Source: Gemmatimonadaceae bacterium
GTDB taxonomy: Bacteria > Gemmatimonadota > Gemmatimonadetes > Gemmatimonadales > Gemmatimonadaceae
DNA: 64,000 bases
Assembly (NCBI GenBank): GCA_019637355.1
Contig: JAHBVT010000001.1
Location: forward strand, 2,325,192-2,389,191
Reading direction: 5' to 3'
Shown here in pieces: positions 45,161 to 56,131 of the stretch. The notes under the pieces are model-generated. The model made no database searches and was not told the origin of the DNA. It saw nothing but the letters and a program-made list of their open reading frames with translations. The position numbers and the translations under genes are program-made. Positions within the stretch are counted from its first letter, which is position 1. Each line of letters starts with the position of its first letter.

Positions 45161-45195
45161 GGGCCCGCGACTCCGGTGCACGGCGCCGCGGGCCC
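45161..45195 (-). terminator. Possible terminator of the atpAGDC operon
   Basis: A 9-bp GC-only stem, GGGCCCGCG with CGCGGGCCC, around a 17-nt loop, 29 bp after the atpC stop. It is followed on the minus strand by TTCGTG, so the T tract is weak. Confidence 0.45.
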
Positions 45196-45223
45196 ATCTG
45201 CGTCGCTCGCTCGCGCGAGGGCG

Positions 45224-45465
45224 TCAGCGCTTGGTGGCCTTCTCCGTCACGATGCGCACGACGTCGTCCACGACCTGGAGGAACCCGCCCTCCACCTCGA
45301 AGCGCGCGCCGTCTCCGATGCGCAGCTCGCCGCGGCCGAGGGTGGTCACCATCGGCGCGTGGCCCGGGAGGATGCCCACTTCGCCGTCGAAGGCCGGCGC
45401 CACGAGCTGCGGCGCCTTGCCCTCGAAGAGCGTGGCCTCGGGACTGATGACCGAGATCGTCAGCA

Positions 45466-45466
<1 letters not shown>
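45224..45466 (-). CDS. atpC: ATP synthase F1 epsilon subunit
   Basis: An 80-aa epsilon subunit that links the gamma rotor to the c-ring. It has the typical N-terminal beta sandwich (MLTISVISPEATLFEGKAPQLVAPAFDGEV, with GILPGHAPMVTTLGRGELRI). It consists of the N-terminal domain only: the C-terminal helical hairpin that inhibits ATP hydrolysis in many bacteria is missing. The ATG overlaps the last base of atpD. Confidence 0.93.
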
Positions 45467-47765
<2,299 letters not shown>

Positions 47766-47781
47766 TATCGGTCGGTGAAGA

Positions 47782-47840
47782 GACGGATGACGGATGACGG
47801 ATGCGATGAGCCCGTCAGCGTCCGTCCTCCGTCATCCGTC
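47782..47840. repeat. GACGGAT-type palindromic repeat between atpA and atpG
   Basis: Left arm GACGGATGACGGATGACGG (from 47782) and right arm GTCCGTCCTCCGTCATCCGT (from 47820) are inverted copies around a short centre. It ends one base before the atpA stop codon. Confidence 0.85.
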
Positions 47841-47841
47841 A

Positions 47842-49407
<1,566 letters not shown>

Positions 49408-49499
49408 ATCGATAGCGGAAAAGAGCGTGGAAGAAGCAGCGATGTGGAGGTCGCGCGCGCGCGATCAGTTTCGTGATGCGGCGCGTGTTCTGGTACAGC

Positions 49500-49517
49500 T
49501 TGTGAAAATAATCACAA
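49500..49517. promoter_or_regulatory. CRP/FNR-type palindrome upstream of atpA
   Basis: TTGTGA-AAATAA-TCACAA, perfect 6-bp half-sites with a 6-bp spacer, matching the CRP consensus TGTGA-N6-TCACA. It lies 93 bp upstream of the atpA start, a fit place for a regulator of the F1 operon. The cognate protein is not in the window. Confidence 0.5.
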
Positions 49518-49644
49518 TCTGGGGTGCGATGCAACTAGGGGAACTGCGCGCGGACGCTGCTGCGTCGGTGTCCGGAGCCACGCTTGCATCGACACGCAAC
49601 TTATTACGTGGCAATGGGTTCGGTGCGGGTGAATGGAACGGCAT

Positions 49645-49919
49645 CCACCACAGAGGGCACAGAGAACTTCGAACTGCTATTCAACGCAGAGACGCAGAGA
49701 GGCGCAAAGAGCTGCAACCGCAAGTACTTGGGGGGGGGTCCGCACCGGAGTATCGGTGCGGACCCCCCAATCCTTAATGCAGTGGCAGTTGTTGTGGCAT
49801 TTGTTCCTGTTGAGCCCTGCAGTTGCCCTTTCGGTTCTCAAGCAGTGGGCAGTTCTCCGCGTCCTCTGCGTCTCTGCGTTGAACCGCTGTTGCTGTGCTC
49901 TGTGTTCTCTGTGGTGAAC
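49645..49919. repeat. Nested palindromic element (CACAGAG / ACGCAGAG arms) upstream of atpA
   Basis: Three nested inverted repeats. The outer arms are CCACCACAGAGGGCACAGAG (from 49645) and the inverse TCTGTGTTCTCTGTGGTGAA (49899-49918). The middle arms begin TTCAACGCAGAGACGCAGAG (from 49680) with the inverse CTCTGCGTCTCTGCGTTGAA (49864-49883). The inner hairpin is a perfect 15 bp (49733-49747 with 49754-49768). The arms are made of 7-8 bp units. The outer arm is the same as linker 1 of aceF. No gene is seen in 49408-49930. Confidence 0.8.
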
Positions 49920-49930
49920 CGCCTCTCGGG

Positions 49931-50740
49931 TCACCCCCGCGAACGCCCCCGTCCCTGTTTCACGAAGCGATCGATGAGGTCGAGTGGCCGCAGGCGCGCG
50001 AGCGAGGTGCTCTTCACGCCGACGAGGCGCTGGCAGCTGCCGCTGAGGTGCGATGCGCTCGCGAAACCCAGCACGCGCGCAACGTCCGGAAGGTCATAGC
50101 CGGGGTTCTTGGCCAGCTCGGCCGCGGCCAGCAACCGCACGAGGTCGATCACGCGCTTGAGATTGGGTGCGCCGTCGGACGCGAAGCGGCGGCTGAGATG
50201 CTCGCGCGTAAGGCCCACCGCCGCGGCGATGGCGTCGGTGCGCACGGTGCGCCCACCCTGCGCGACGATGTAGGTCCAGGCCTCGTGCTGCAGCGGCGTC
50301 TCGAGACCGAGTCGTCCCTCCGCCCCGCGCAACGCCGTCGCGAAGCGCACGGTGAACGTGGCCGGCGCCATCAGGTCCCGGGCGAGGTCGTCCTCCACCC
50401 CCTCGGCAATGCAGTCGGCAAACTCCAGCGTCGTTGCCCGCGCCAGCAGCGGCAGCTCGGCGGGCCGCAGGCCGCCGTAAGCGAAGAACGGGATGCTGGG
50501 AAACTCGCGCGCGAGCGCCGCCGCCGCCCAGGTCTCGTCATTCGGCTGCCCGAGGTCCACGACGACGCCGTCGACGAGCGCGGTGCGCAGCGTATCGAGG
50601 AGGTCGCTCGAGGCGCGCGCGAAGGTGACGCGCGCCCGGCGCCGCGGCAGGGCGCGGCGGAGGGCTTCCTTGGTCCGGTCCCGCGCGCCGCAGACGACGA
50701 AATGCGGGGCCGCGAGCGGACCGAGCAGGCGTTCAGGCAT
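49931..50740 (-). CDS. AraC-type helix-turn-helix regulator with a receiver-like N-terminus
   Basis: A 269-aa predicted transcription factor. The C-terminal 100 residues form an AraC-type double helix-turn-helix: the first helix pair is in TDAIAAAVGLTREHLSRRF, the second in LPDVARVLGFASASHLSGSC. The N-terminal 110 residues (HFVVCGARDRTKEALRRAL, then VDGVVVDLGQPNDETWAAA) look like a degenerate response-regulator receiver with Asp in the usual strand but no clear phosphorylation set. Targets unknown. It lies 3 bp after the Nudix gene on the same strand. Confidence 0.75.
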   Translation of the reverse strand: MPERLLGPLAAPHFVVCGARDRTKEALRRALPRRRARVTFARASSDLLDTLRTALVDGVVVDLGQPNDETWAAAALAREFPSIPFFAYGGLRPAELPLLARATTLEFADCIAEGVEDDLARDLMAPATFTVRFATALRGAEGRLGLETPLQHEAWTYIVAQGGRTVRTDAIAAAVGLTREHLSRRFASDGAPNLKRVIDLVRLLAAAELAKNPGYDLPDVARVLGFASASHLSGSCQRLVGVKSTSLARLRPLDLIDRFVKQGRGRSRG

Positions 50741-50743
50741 CGC

Positions 50744-51217
50744 TCAGCTCGCGCGTGCGGCGCTGGCGACGCTGGACGCCTCGGCGTCCTGCAGCATCGC
50801 GTGCGCCAACTCGAGCACGGCGCGCGCGTTGTCGTAGGCGATCATCTTGGTCGCCTGGTCATACGTGGCCCAGCGACAGGCGGTGATGCCTTCGGCGGAC
50901 TGCGGCGCCGTGCGCCGCTGGCTCGTCTCCATCAGGAAGAAGTGGCAAGTCTTGTGAATCTTCCGCCCACGGAAGCGGAAGGTCCAGTCGATGGTCTCGA
51001 CCGCCGAGTGGATGGCAACGTCGCCGATGCCGGTCTCCTCCGCGACCTCGCGCAACGCGGCGGCGGCGGGTTCCTCGCCTGCTTCGAGATGCCCTTTGGG
51101 GAAGCCCCAGTTGCGGTAGGGATCGCGGATGAGCAGGTAGAAGGTGCGCTCGCCGTCGCGGCGGAAGACGATGCCGCCTGCCGAGACTTCCTCGCGCGGC
51201 TTCTTCTTCCGGGTCAC
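50744..51217 (-). CDS. Nudix hydrolase
   Basis: A 157-aa pyrophosphohydrolase. The Nudix box starts at G42 and ends near I64 (GHLEAGEEP, then LREVAEETGI), with the metal-binding REVAEE core intact. The N-terminal part EVSAGGIVFRRDGERTFYLL resembles the diadenosine-polyphosphate or bis-phosphate type of Nudix enzymes, but substrate specificity cannot be read safely. Overlaps the ABC ATPase gene by 4 bp and is followed by the AraC-type gene. Confidence 0.9.
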   Translation of the reverse strand: MTRKKKPREEVSAGGIVFRRDGERTFYLLIRDPYRNWGFPKGHLEAGEEPAAAALREVAEETGIGDVAIHSAVETIDWTFRFRGRKIHKTCHFFLMETSQRRTAPQSAEGITACRWATYDQATKMIAYDNARAVLELAHAMLQDAEASSVASAARAS

Positions 51218-51972
51218 CGGACCAGACCGGCCTGCGGCTCGAGTTCCGCGCGCCCCTCGATGAATTGGCGCACAACCGGGTCGGTGGTCGCCTTGATCTC
51301 CTCGACGGTGCCGACCTGCCGGACCTGACCCTCGTAGAGCATCGCGATCCGCGTGCCCACGGTGTACGCCGAGCGCATATCGTGCGTGATGACGATGCCG
51401 GTGACGCCGAGCTGCTGCTGCATCCGGATCATCAGGGCGTCGATGACGGCACTGGTCACCGGATCGAGTCCGGTGGTGGGTTCGTCGTAGAGGAGGTACT
51501 TCGGCCGGAGGGCGACGGAACGCGCGATGCCGACGCGCTTGCGCATCCCGCCGGAGAGTTCGGACGGCAGGCGGAGGGCCACGTCGTCGTCGAGGTCGAC
51601 CAGGTCCAGCGACTCGTGCACGCGGTCCTTGATCTGCGCCTCGGTCAGTTGGCCTTGCTTGCGCAGCCCCATCGCGACGTTGTCGTAGATGGACAGCGAA
51701 TCGAAGAGCGCCGCGAACTGGAACACGTACCCGATCTTGCCGCGCAGGGCATACAGGTCCTGACGCGAGAGCGTCTGCGGGTCCACGCCGTCGACGATGA
51801 CTCGGCCTTCGTCGGGCTCGAGCAGGCCGACGATGTGCTTGATGGCGACCGACTTTCCGGTCCCCGAGAAGCCGATGATGACCATCGTCTCGCCTTCATT
51901 GACTTCGAGCGAGAAGCCGCGGAGGACGCGGTTGTCGCCGAAGGCTTTGTGGAGGTTTTCGAAGACGATCAT
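51214..51972 (-). CDS. MlaF-like ABC transporter ATPase
   Basis: A 252-aa ATPase of the MlaF/Ttg2A group, which powers phospholipid movement between the membranes. Walker A is GFSGTGKSVAIKHI, the signature is LSGGMRKRVGIARS, Walker B is LLYDEPTTGLDPVTS, followed by VITHDMRSAYTVG. SGGMRKR instead of SGGQ is characteristic of the group. The permease MlaE and substrate protein MlaD are not adjacent, so the partner is elsewhere. The ATG at 51972 gives the standard N-terminus MIVFENLHKAFGDNRVL; the longer frame would translate the upstream repeat. Confidence 0.88.
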   Translation of the reverse strand: MIVFENLHKAFGDNRVLRGFSLEVNEGETMVIIGFSGTGKSVAIKHIVGLLEPDEGRVIVDGVDPQTLSRQDLYALRGKIGYVFQFAALFDSLSIYDNVAMGLRKQGQLTEAQIKDRVHESLDLVDLDDDVALRLPSELSGGMRKRVGIARSVALRPKYLLYDEPTTGLDPVTSAVIDALMIRMQQQLGVTGIVITHDMRSAYTVGTRIAMLYEGQVRQVGTVEEIKATTDPVVRQFIEGRAELEPQAGLVR

Positions 51973-51982
51973 TTCGGCGACA

Positions 51983-52120
51983 GGACGGATGACGGATGAC
52001 GGATGCTTGGTCGGAATATGGCGTGGTACGAGGCGCGCCGCATCAATCACAGGTCACAAAAATCTGAGGGGGCGACCGGTAGGCCGCCCCCCTCAGCATC
52101 GGTCCTCCGTCATCCGTCCG
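51983..52120. repeat. GACGGAT-type palindromic repeat around the sigma gene terminator
   Basis: Left arm GGACGGATGACGGATGACGG (from 51983) and right arm GGTCCTCCGTCATCCGTC (from 52101) are inverted copies. The roughly 90-bp centre contains a separate terminator hairpin (52064-52096). It lies between the ATPase start and the sigma gene stop. Confidence 0.8.
52058..52096 (-). terminator. Rho-independent terminator of the sigma factor gene
   Basis: On the minus strand a stem of about 14 bp (arms at 52082-52096 and 52064-52077, GC-rich, one bulge) is followed directly by ATTTTTGTG. It lies about 28 bp after the sigma gene stop. This is the clearest terminator with a T tract on the minus strand in the window. 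Confidence 0.8.
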
Positions 52121-52124
52121 CGAC

Positions 52125-53015
52125 TTACGCCGCGAAGCTCCCCAGCGCCCGCCCGACATCTCCTTCACGGAGGCGCTTCAGCGCCCGGTCGCGCAGTTGG
52201 CGCACGCGTTCGCGCGTGACGCCGAGCATCGAGCCGATCTCCTCGAGCGTGTGCTCGCGGCCCCCTTCGAGGCCGAAATACAGGCGCAGGACCTTGGCGT
52301 CGCGCGGGGGCAGCGTGTTGAGGGCGTGCTCGATCTCGTCGTTGAGGAAGCGGTTCATCGCCTCTTCCTCGGTGTCGGGCATCTCGTCGGCTACGAAGCG
52401 CTCGATGAGCGAGCGGTCGCCGTCGGGATCCATCGGGGCGTCGAGGCGGACGTCGCCGGTGTTGAGCGCGGCGAGGGACTGCACGACGTCGACGGAAAGG
52501 CCGGTGACCTGCGAGAGCTCTTCCGGAGTGGGCTCGCGGCGGAGCTTCTGCCGGAGGATTTCGGAGGCCTTGATGATGCGCGAGAGATCGGCGGTGCGAT
52601 TCAGCGGCACGCGCACGGTGCGGCCCTGGCGGGCCAGCGAGCTCAGGATGGCCTGGCGGATCCACCAGACGGCGTAGGAGATGAACTTCACGCCCTGGTC
52701 GGGATCGAACTTGCGGGCGGCCGTCAGCAGGCCGACGTTGCCCTCCCCGATGAGGTCGATGAGGGGCAGGCCGCGGTTCTGGTATTTCTTCGCGACGGAG
52801 ATGACGAAGCGCAGGTTGCGCTTCACGAGCTCCTGGAGGGCGTCCTGGTCACCCGCGCGGATCTTGCGCGCGACCTCGATCTCCTCGTTGCCCTTGAGCA
52901 GCGGGTAGGTGGAGACTTCGTAGAGGTACTGGTCGAGGATGTCGCGCTCCGGCTCGCTGGGAGCGATCCCGGCGGGGGCGGTGCGGCGCTTCCGCTTCTT
53001 GACTTCGGTGGCCAT
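52125..53015 (-). CDS. rpoD: RNA polymerase sigma-70 factor, short RpoD-like
   Basis: A 296-aa sigma factor of the primary type. Region 1.2 is at residues 25-55 (DILDQYLYEVSTYPLL). Region 2 has LVKRNLRFVISVAKKYQNRG and FDPDQGVKFISYAVWWIRQAI. Region 3 starts QGRTVRVPLNRT. Region 4.2 has TLEEIGSMLGVTRERVRQLR. Region 1.1 and the non-conserved insert are missing, as in the short primary sigma factors of the Bacteroidota side of the tree. It could be the housekeeping factor or a close paralogue. TATCTT (minus strand 53083-53078) is the likely -10. Confidence 0.88.
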   Translation of the reverse strand: MATEVKKRKRRTAPAGIAPSEPERDILDQYLYEVSTYPLLKGNEEIEVARKIRAGDQDALQELVKRNLRFVISVAKKYQNRGLPLIDLIGEGNVGLLTAARKFDPDQGVKFISYAVWWIRQAILSSLARQGRTVRVPLNRTADLSRIIKASEILRQKLRREPTPEELSQVTGLSVDVVQSLAALNTGDVRLDAPMDPDGDRSLIERFVADEMPDTEEEAMNRFLNDEIEHALNTLPPRDAKVLRLYFGLEGGREHTLEEIGSMLGVTRERVRQLRDRALKRLREGDVGRALGSFAA

Positions 53016-53030
53016 TGCTATGCAATCCTG

Positions 53031-53047
53031 GGGTCGCGAGGCGACCC
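53031..53047 (-). promoter_or_regulatory. Hairpin in the 5' leader of the sigma factor gene
   Basis: Perfect 7-bp stem GGGTCGC-GAG-GCGACCC, 16 bp before the ATG. It lies between the TATCTT box and the start codon, in the expected leader, and just before a weak AGGA. It may affect translation of the sigma factor; this is inference. Confidence 0.4.
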
Positions 53048-53115
53048 AGCGAAATTCGGGGGGTTGGAGCGAGCCCTAAGATAAGCGTTCGCGGTCGGGA
53101 CGCCAGTCGCGCGCC

Positions 53116-53144
53116 TTGACCAGTCATATACTCTCAGATAGCTT
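53116..53144 (+). promoter_or_regulatory. Sigma-70 promoter of the tRNA-Ala/Gly/Val cluster
   Basis: TTGACC (53116-53121), a 17-bp spacer and TAGCTT (53139-53144). The tRNA-Ala gene begins 48 bp after the -10 element. Confidence 0.7.
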
Positions 53145-53191
53145 CCTCGGTTCCTGTAAGACACGTCCGGAACACGGGGCGTGGCTTGTTC

Positions 53192-53264
<73 letters not shown>

Positions 53265-53299
53265 CTGCCGACCCAAGGGACCGGGCGGTGTGGATACAC

Positions 53300-53372
53300 G
53301 CGGGAATAGCTCAGTTGGTAGAGCACAACCTTGCCAAGGTTGGGGTCGCGGGTTCGAGTCCCGTTTCCCGCT
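53300..53372 (+). tRNA. tRNA-Gly (anticodon GCC)
   Basis: A 73-nt cloverleaf with acceptor GCGGGAA and TTCCCGC, anticodon arm AACCTTGCCAAGGTT and T arm with GGGTTCGAGTCCC. Discriminator T, as usual for bacterial tRNA-Gly; CCA not encoded. Confidence 0.95.
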
Positions 53373-53447
53373 CTGCCGCCAAGTATCGGCGGCTGATGGT
53401 CAACGCCTGACGGGCCCGGAACGTTCAACGGGGCGTTGGGTAGCAGG

Positions 53448-53521
53448 GGGCGGTTAGCTCAGTTGGTTAGAGCGCCACGTTGACATCGTGGAGGTCACAA
53501 GTTCGAGTCTTGTACCGCCCA
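53448..53521 (+). tRNA. tRNA-Val (anticodon GAC)
   Basis: A 74-nt cloverleaf with acceptor GGGCGGT and ACCGCCC, anticodon arm CCACGTTGACATCGTGG and T arm ACAAGTTCGAGTCTTGT. Discriminator A; CCA not encoded. Followed at once by a strong terminator. Confidence 0.95.
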
Positions 53522-53522
53522 T

Positions 53523-53555
53523 CGCCCCGCGAGGTCACTCGTGGGGCGTTTGTTT
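53523..53555 (+). terminator. Rho-independent terminator of the tRNA cluster
   Basis: An 11-bp stem CGCCCCGCGAG with CTCGTGGGGCG (one G-U pair), loop GTCA, then TTTGTTT. It starts 2 bases after tRNA-Val. Confidence 0.85.
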
Positions 53556-53593
53556 CTCCGACCAGCAGGACCACCCCCTCCAGCCCGCGACCG

Positions 53594-55132
53594 ATGCTGA
53601 CCACGCTTCGACTTCCGGCACTGGCCGCCGCCCTCACGGTGGCGCTCCCCGCGGCACTCTCAGCGCAAGACGCCGAGTGCGCCGTGGACCTCGCCCAGCC
53701 GGCCCAACTGTTCCAGGCCAATCTCCTGATCCAGCGCGCCGCCGGCGACCCGGCCGGAGACGGCACGCCGCGCTCCCTGCGCGACGCCGCCCGCCAACTC
53801 TCCGACGACCGCCGCTTCACCGGCAACCCGATGGGGCAGGCGTTCCTCAAGGCGCAGCTGTACATCGTCTGGCTGCACCGGGACGAGACGCCGGCCTTGA
53901 TGTCCCTCGCGGACCTGAACTTCGGCCGTGACCGCAACACGATGGTGGACTTGGTCGGCGCCGCCGACTCGATCTTCACGATGATCGAGGAGGCGCACCC
54001 GGGCTGCGCCGACGAGACGACGCGCTGGCGCCAGTCCAAGCCGTGGAGCGACCGCATCGGTGCGGCCTATCGGTACTTCCAGGCCAGCGAGCTGGATTCG
54101 GCCTCGCACTACGCCGCGCAGGCGCGCCGACTGGACCGCAGCTCGCCGTACCTGTTCAACGTGCTGGCGCAGATCGCCCTGCAGCGCGGACAGCAGGAGG
54201 CGGGAATCGCGCTGCTCGACACGGCGATCGCGGCGGCGGCGACGGACACGGCGATGGCCGATACGCGGCGCCAACTGCGAATGCAGCAGGCCGCGCAGTT
54301 GCAGGAATGGGGCAGCGGACTGCCCGACCAAGCGCAGCAGAAGGCGGCACTCACACGCGCGTCGCGCAGCTTCCTGACGCTCGCGCAGGAAACGCCGGCG
54401 CACGAGGAGTCCCCGATGCTCATCTCGGTGGGCCTCGACATCGCGATGATGCTGCAGGACTCGGCGCTCATCGCGATGGGCCTCGACGGGCTGAAGTCGA
54501 GCGCGGCGGAGTACGCCGACCTGGCGCTGCTCATCGGCGGCGAGGTGGCCCGAATGACGGGCCGCGCCGACGACGCCATCACGCTCTACGGCGAGACGAT
54601 CAAGAAGAACCCGAACGCCCGTGACGCGAACTACTTCCTGGCCTATCTGCTGATCGACGGCGGGCGGCACGAGGAGGCCGTCCCGATGCTCGAGAAGCTG
54701 CTCGAGATCGACCCGGCGAACGGCGACAACTACATCCTGAAGTCGATCGTGGTGCGCAACCGCGCGACCGTGGCGAACGAGCGCCTCCGCGCTGAGCGCA
54801 ACGCGCAGGCCCGTGCGACCATCCAGCGGGAGATTACCGCGCACAACCGCGAAGCGGATCAGCTCGGCGCACAGGAAGCCGCGCTCGGCCTCAAGCTGCA
54901 GGTCATCGGTTTCGAGCGCCGCGAGGCGGGAGCCAAGCTCAACGGCACGATCGAGAATCGCGGTCAGGCGGCCAAGGCCTACACGGTCGAGGTGTCGTTC
55001 CTGAACCTCGCGGGCGAGGCGGTCGAGACGAAGTCCGTGACGACCGAGTCGATCGCGCCGAACGCGACGGCTGGCTTCGAGCTCGAGGCGACGGCGCCGG
55101 GGATCGTGGCCTGGCGGTACGTGCTCAAGTAA
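53594..55132 (+). CDS. Exported TPR-repeat protein
   Basis: A 512-aa protein with a signal peptide (MLTTLRLPALAAALTVALPAALSAQ) and several tetratricopeptide-like helix pairs: SASHYAAQARRLDRSSPYLFN, ALQRGQQEAGIALLDTAIA, MTGRADDAITLYGETIKKNP and GRHEEAVPMLEKLLEIDPANGD. The last 100 residues form a beta domain (AKLNGTIENRGQAAKAYTVE, then GFELEATAPGIVAWRYVLK) like an adhesion or FxLYD-type module. It likely acts as a periplasmic scaffold. The ATG at 53594 is chosen because the open frame before it crosses the tRNA-Val gene. Confidence 0.85.
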   Translation: MLTTLRLPALAAALTVALPAALSAQDAECAVDLAQPAQLFQANLLIQRAAGDPAGDGTPRSLRDAARQLSDDRRFTGNPMGQAFLKAQLYIVWLHRDETPALMSLADLNFGRDRNTMVDLVGAADSIFTMIEEAHPGCADETTRWRQSKPWSDRIGAAYRYFQASELDSASHYAAQARRLDRSSPYLFNVLAQIALQRGQQEAGIALLDTAIAAAATDTAMADTRRQLRMQQAAQLQEWGSGLPDQAQQKAALTRASRSFLTLAQETPAHEESPMLISVGLDIAMMLQDSALIAMGLDGLKSSAAEYADLALLIGGEVARMTGRADDAITLYGETIKKNPNARDANYFLAYLLIDGGRHEEAVPMLEKLLEIDPANGDNYILKSIVVRNRATVANERLRAERNAQARATIQREITAHNREADQLGAQEAALGLKLQVIGFERREAGAKLNGTIENRGQAAKAYTVEVSFLNLAGEAVETKSVTTESIAPNATAGFELEATAPGIVAWRYVLK

Positions 55133-55134
55133 GC

Positions 55135-55205
55135 AGACCGAAGACGGAAGGAGGGGCGGGCGGCCGAGTTTGGCTCCCCGCCCCTTCGCCGTTCTGGCCG
55201 TCTTG
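55135..55205. repeat. Degenerate GACGGAAG-type repeat after the TPR gene
   Basis: ACCGAAGACGGAAGGAG near 55137 and GCCGTCTTGCG near 55198 look like worn arms of the family B palindrome at 16503. Between them AGGGGCGGG (55152-55160) pairs with CCCGCCCCT (55177-55185), a possible terminator for the TPR gene. Confidence 0.45.
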
Positions 55206-55220
55206 CGACGCTCCGCCGCG

Positions 55221-55249
55221 TTGACGCCCTCACAAGGGGCAACTATCTT
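55221..55249 (+). promoter_or_regulatory. Sigma-70 promoter of the tRNA-Arg/Pro pair
   Basis: TTGACG (55221-55226), a 17-bp spacer and TATCTT (55244-55249). The tRNA-Arg gene begins 48 bp after the -10 element, the same distance as in the tRNA-Ala promoter. Confidence 0.75.
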
Positions 55250-55296
55250 TCGGATTCCCTCGGAGCACCGGACCATTCGGGCGCGAGGAGCAGGAT

Positions 55297-55370
55297 GCGC
55301 TCGTAGCTCAATTGGATAGAGCATCTGACTACGGATCAGAAGGTTGGGAGTTCGAGTCTCTCCGGGCGCA
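55297..55370 (+). tRNA. tRNA-Arg (anticodon ACG)
   Basis: A 74-nt cloverleaf with acceptor GCGCTCG and CGGGCGC (one T-G pair), anticodon arm TCTGACTACGGATCAGA and T arm GGGAGTTCGAGTCTCTC. The first anticodon base A would be edited to inosine by TadA, as known for this tRNA. CCA not encoded. Confidence 0.95.
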
Positions 55371-55372
55371 TT

Positions 55373-55397
55373 GAAGACGGATGACGAAAGACGGAAG
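55373..55397. repeat. Half-copy of the GACGGAT/GACGGAA repeat between tRNA genes
   Basis: GAAGACGGATGACGAAAGAC is followed by GGAAG. It shows the 7-bp unit spacing of families A and B, but no inverted partner is present before tRNA-Pro. Confidence 0.5.
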
Positions 55398-55422
55398 TCG
55401 CAAGAAGTCTTTACCGATAGAT

Positions 55423-55498
<76 letters not shown>

Positions 55499-55510
55499 GA
55501 GTACATCACG

Positions 55511-55545
55511 CAAAGGGCCGCCTCGAATTCCGGGGCGGCCCTTTG
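55511..55545. terminator. Bidirectional terminator between tRNA-Pro and the DsrE-like gene
   Basis: A perfect 12-bp stem CAAAGGGCCGCC with GGCGGCCCTTTG and an 11-nt loop. The right arm ends in CTTTG on the plus strand. It lies between convergent units. Confidence 0.7.
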
Positions 55546-55567
55546 TGCATTCCTTCCTGCCCTGTGG

Positions 55568-56131
55568 TCAGCGCCAGGGCTGCAGGCGATACCCCTCGGC
55601 GTAGAACACGTTGAGCGCCGTCATCGCGGAGATGGCGAGCTGCACGCCGGGCAGCAACTCCTCGCGCTGTACGCCGCGGAACGCCGCCGTCTGGCCACAG
55701 ACGGCGAAGCGCGCTCCCTTGGAGATCAGCTCCTCGACCAAGGCCTTGCTGGGATTCGGACGACCGTACCGGCGCTGATAGGCCTCGTCCGTCAGCAGCG
55801 CCATCCAGCCCGTACCGTGCACGACGGCGGCCGCGTGCAAACGCCCGAGCGGGATGCCGTGCCGGCCGTGGAGGTTGTAGAAGCGTGCGATGGTGCCGAT
55901 CTGCTGGTTGGCCTGCGAGGAATCACCCTGCAGGTTGATCTCCCACATCACCTTGAAGACGTGCCCATCAGGGATGGGGAAGTTCGCGTCGGGCACCTGG
56001 GCCGACATCCCGCCGCTGGAGATGATTGGCCCGTTGGGCGTGGTGTTCGCGGGCGCGCGCCCCTGCGCCGCGAGCGGCGAGGCCGCGCACGCGAGCAGGG
56101 TGCCCAGCGCCAGCAAGAAGCGCGGCCTCAC
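55568..56131 (-). CDS. Exported DsrE-family protein
   Basis: A 187-aa protein whose signal peptide (RPRFLLALGTLLACAASPLAAQG) directs it outside the cytoplasm. The mature part is DsrE-like: HVFKVMWEINLQ, ARFYNLHGRHGIPLGRLHAAAVVHG and ARFAVCGQTAAFRGVQREELLPGV, with the single conserved Cys in VCGQTA. Cytoplasmic DsrE/TusD relatives relay sulfur; the role of exported forms is unknown. The GTG start at 56131 overlaps the TGA stop of the FecR-like gene, so the two are coupled. Confidence 0.82.
   Translation of the reverse strand: MRPRFLLALGTLLACAASPLAAQGRAPANTTPNGPIISSGGMSAQVPDANFPIPDGHVFKVMWEINLQGDSSQANQQIGTIARFYNLHGRHGIPLGRLHAAAVVHGTGWMALLTDEAYQRRYGRPNPSKALVEELISKGARFAVCGQTAAFRGVQREELLPGVQLAISAMTALNVFYAEGYRLQPWR

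Noticed and set aside
49596-49917. Open frames inside the nested palindrome upstream of atpA
   Set aside because: They only translate the repeat arms, have no start signal and no resemblance to proteins.
53480-53593. Upstream extension of the TPR protein frame
   Set aside because: It would run through tRNA-Val and its terminator; the signal peptide begins at 53594.
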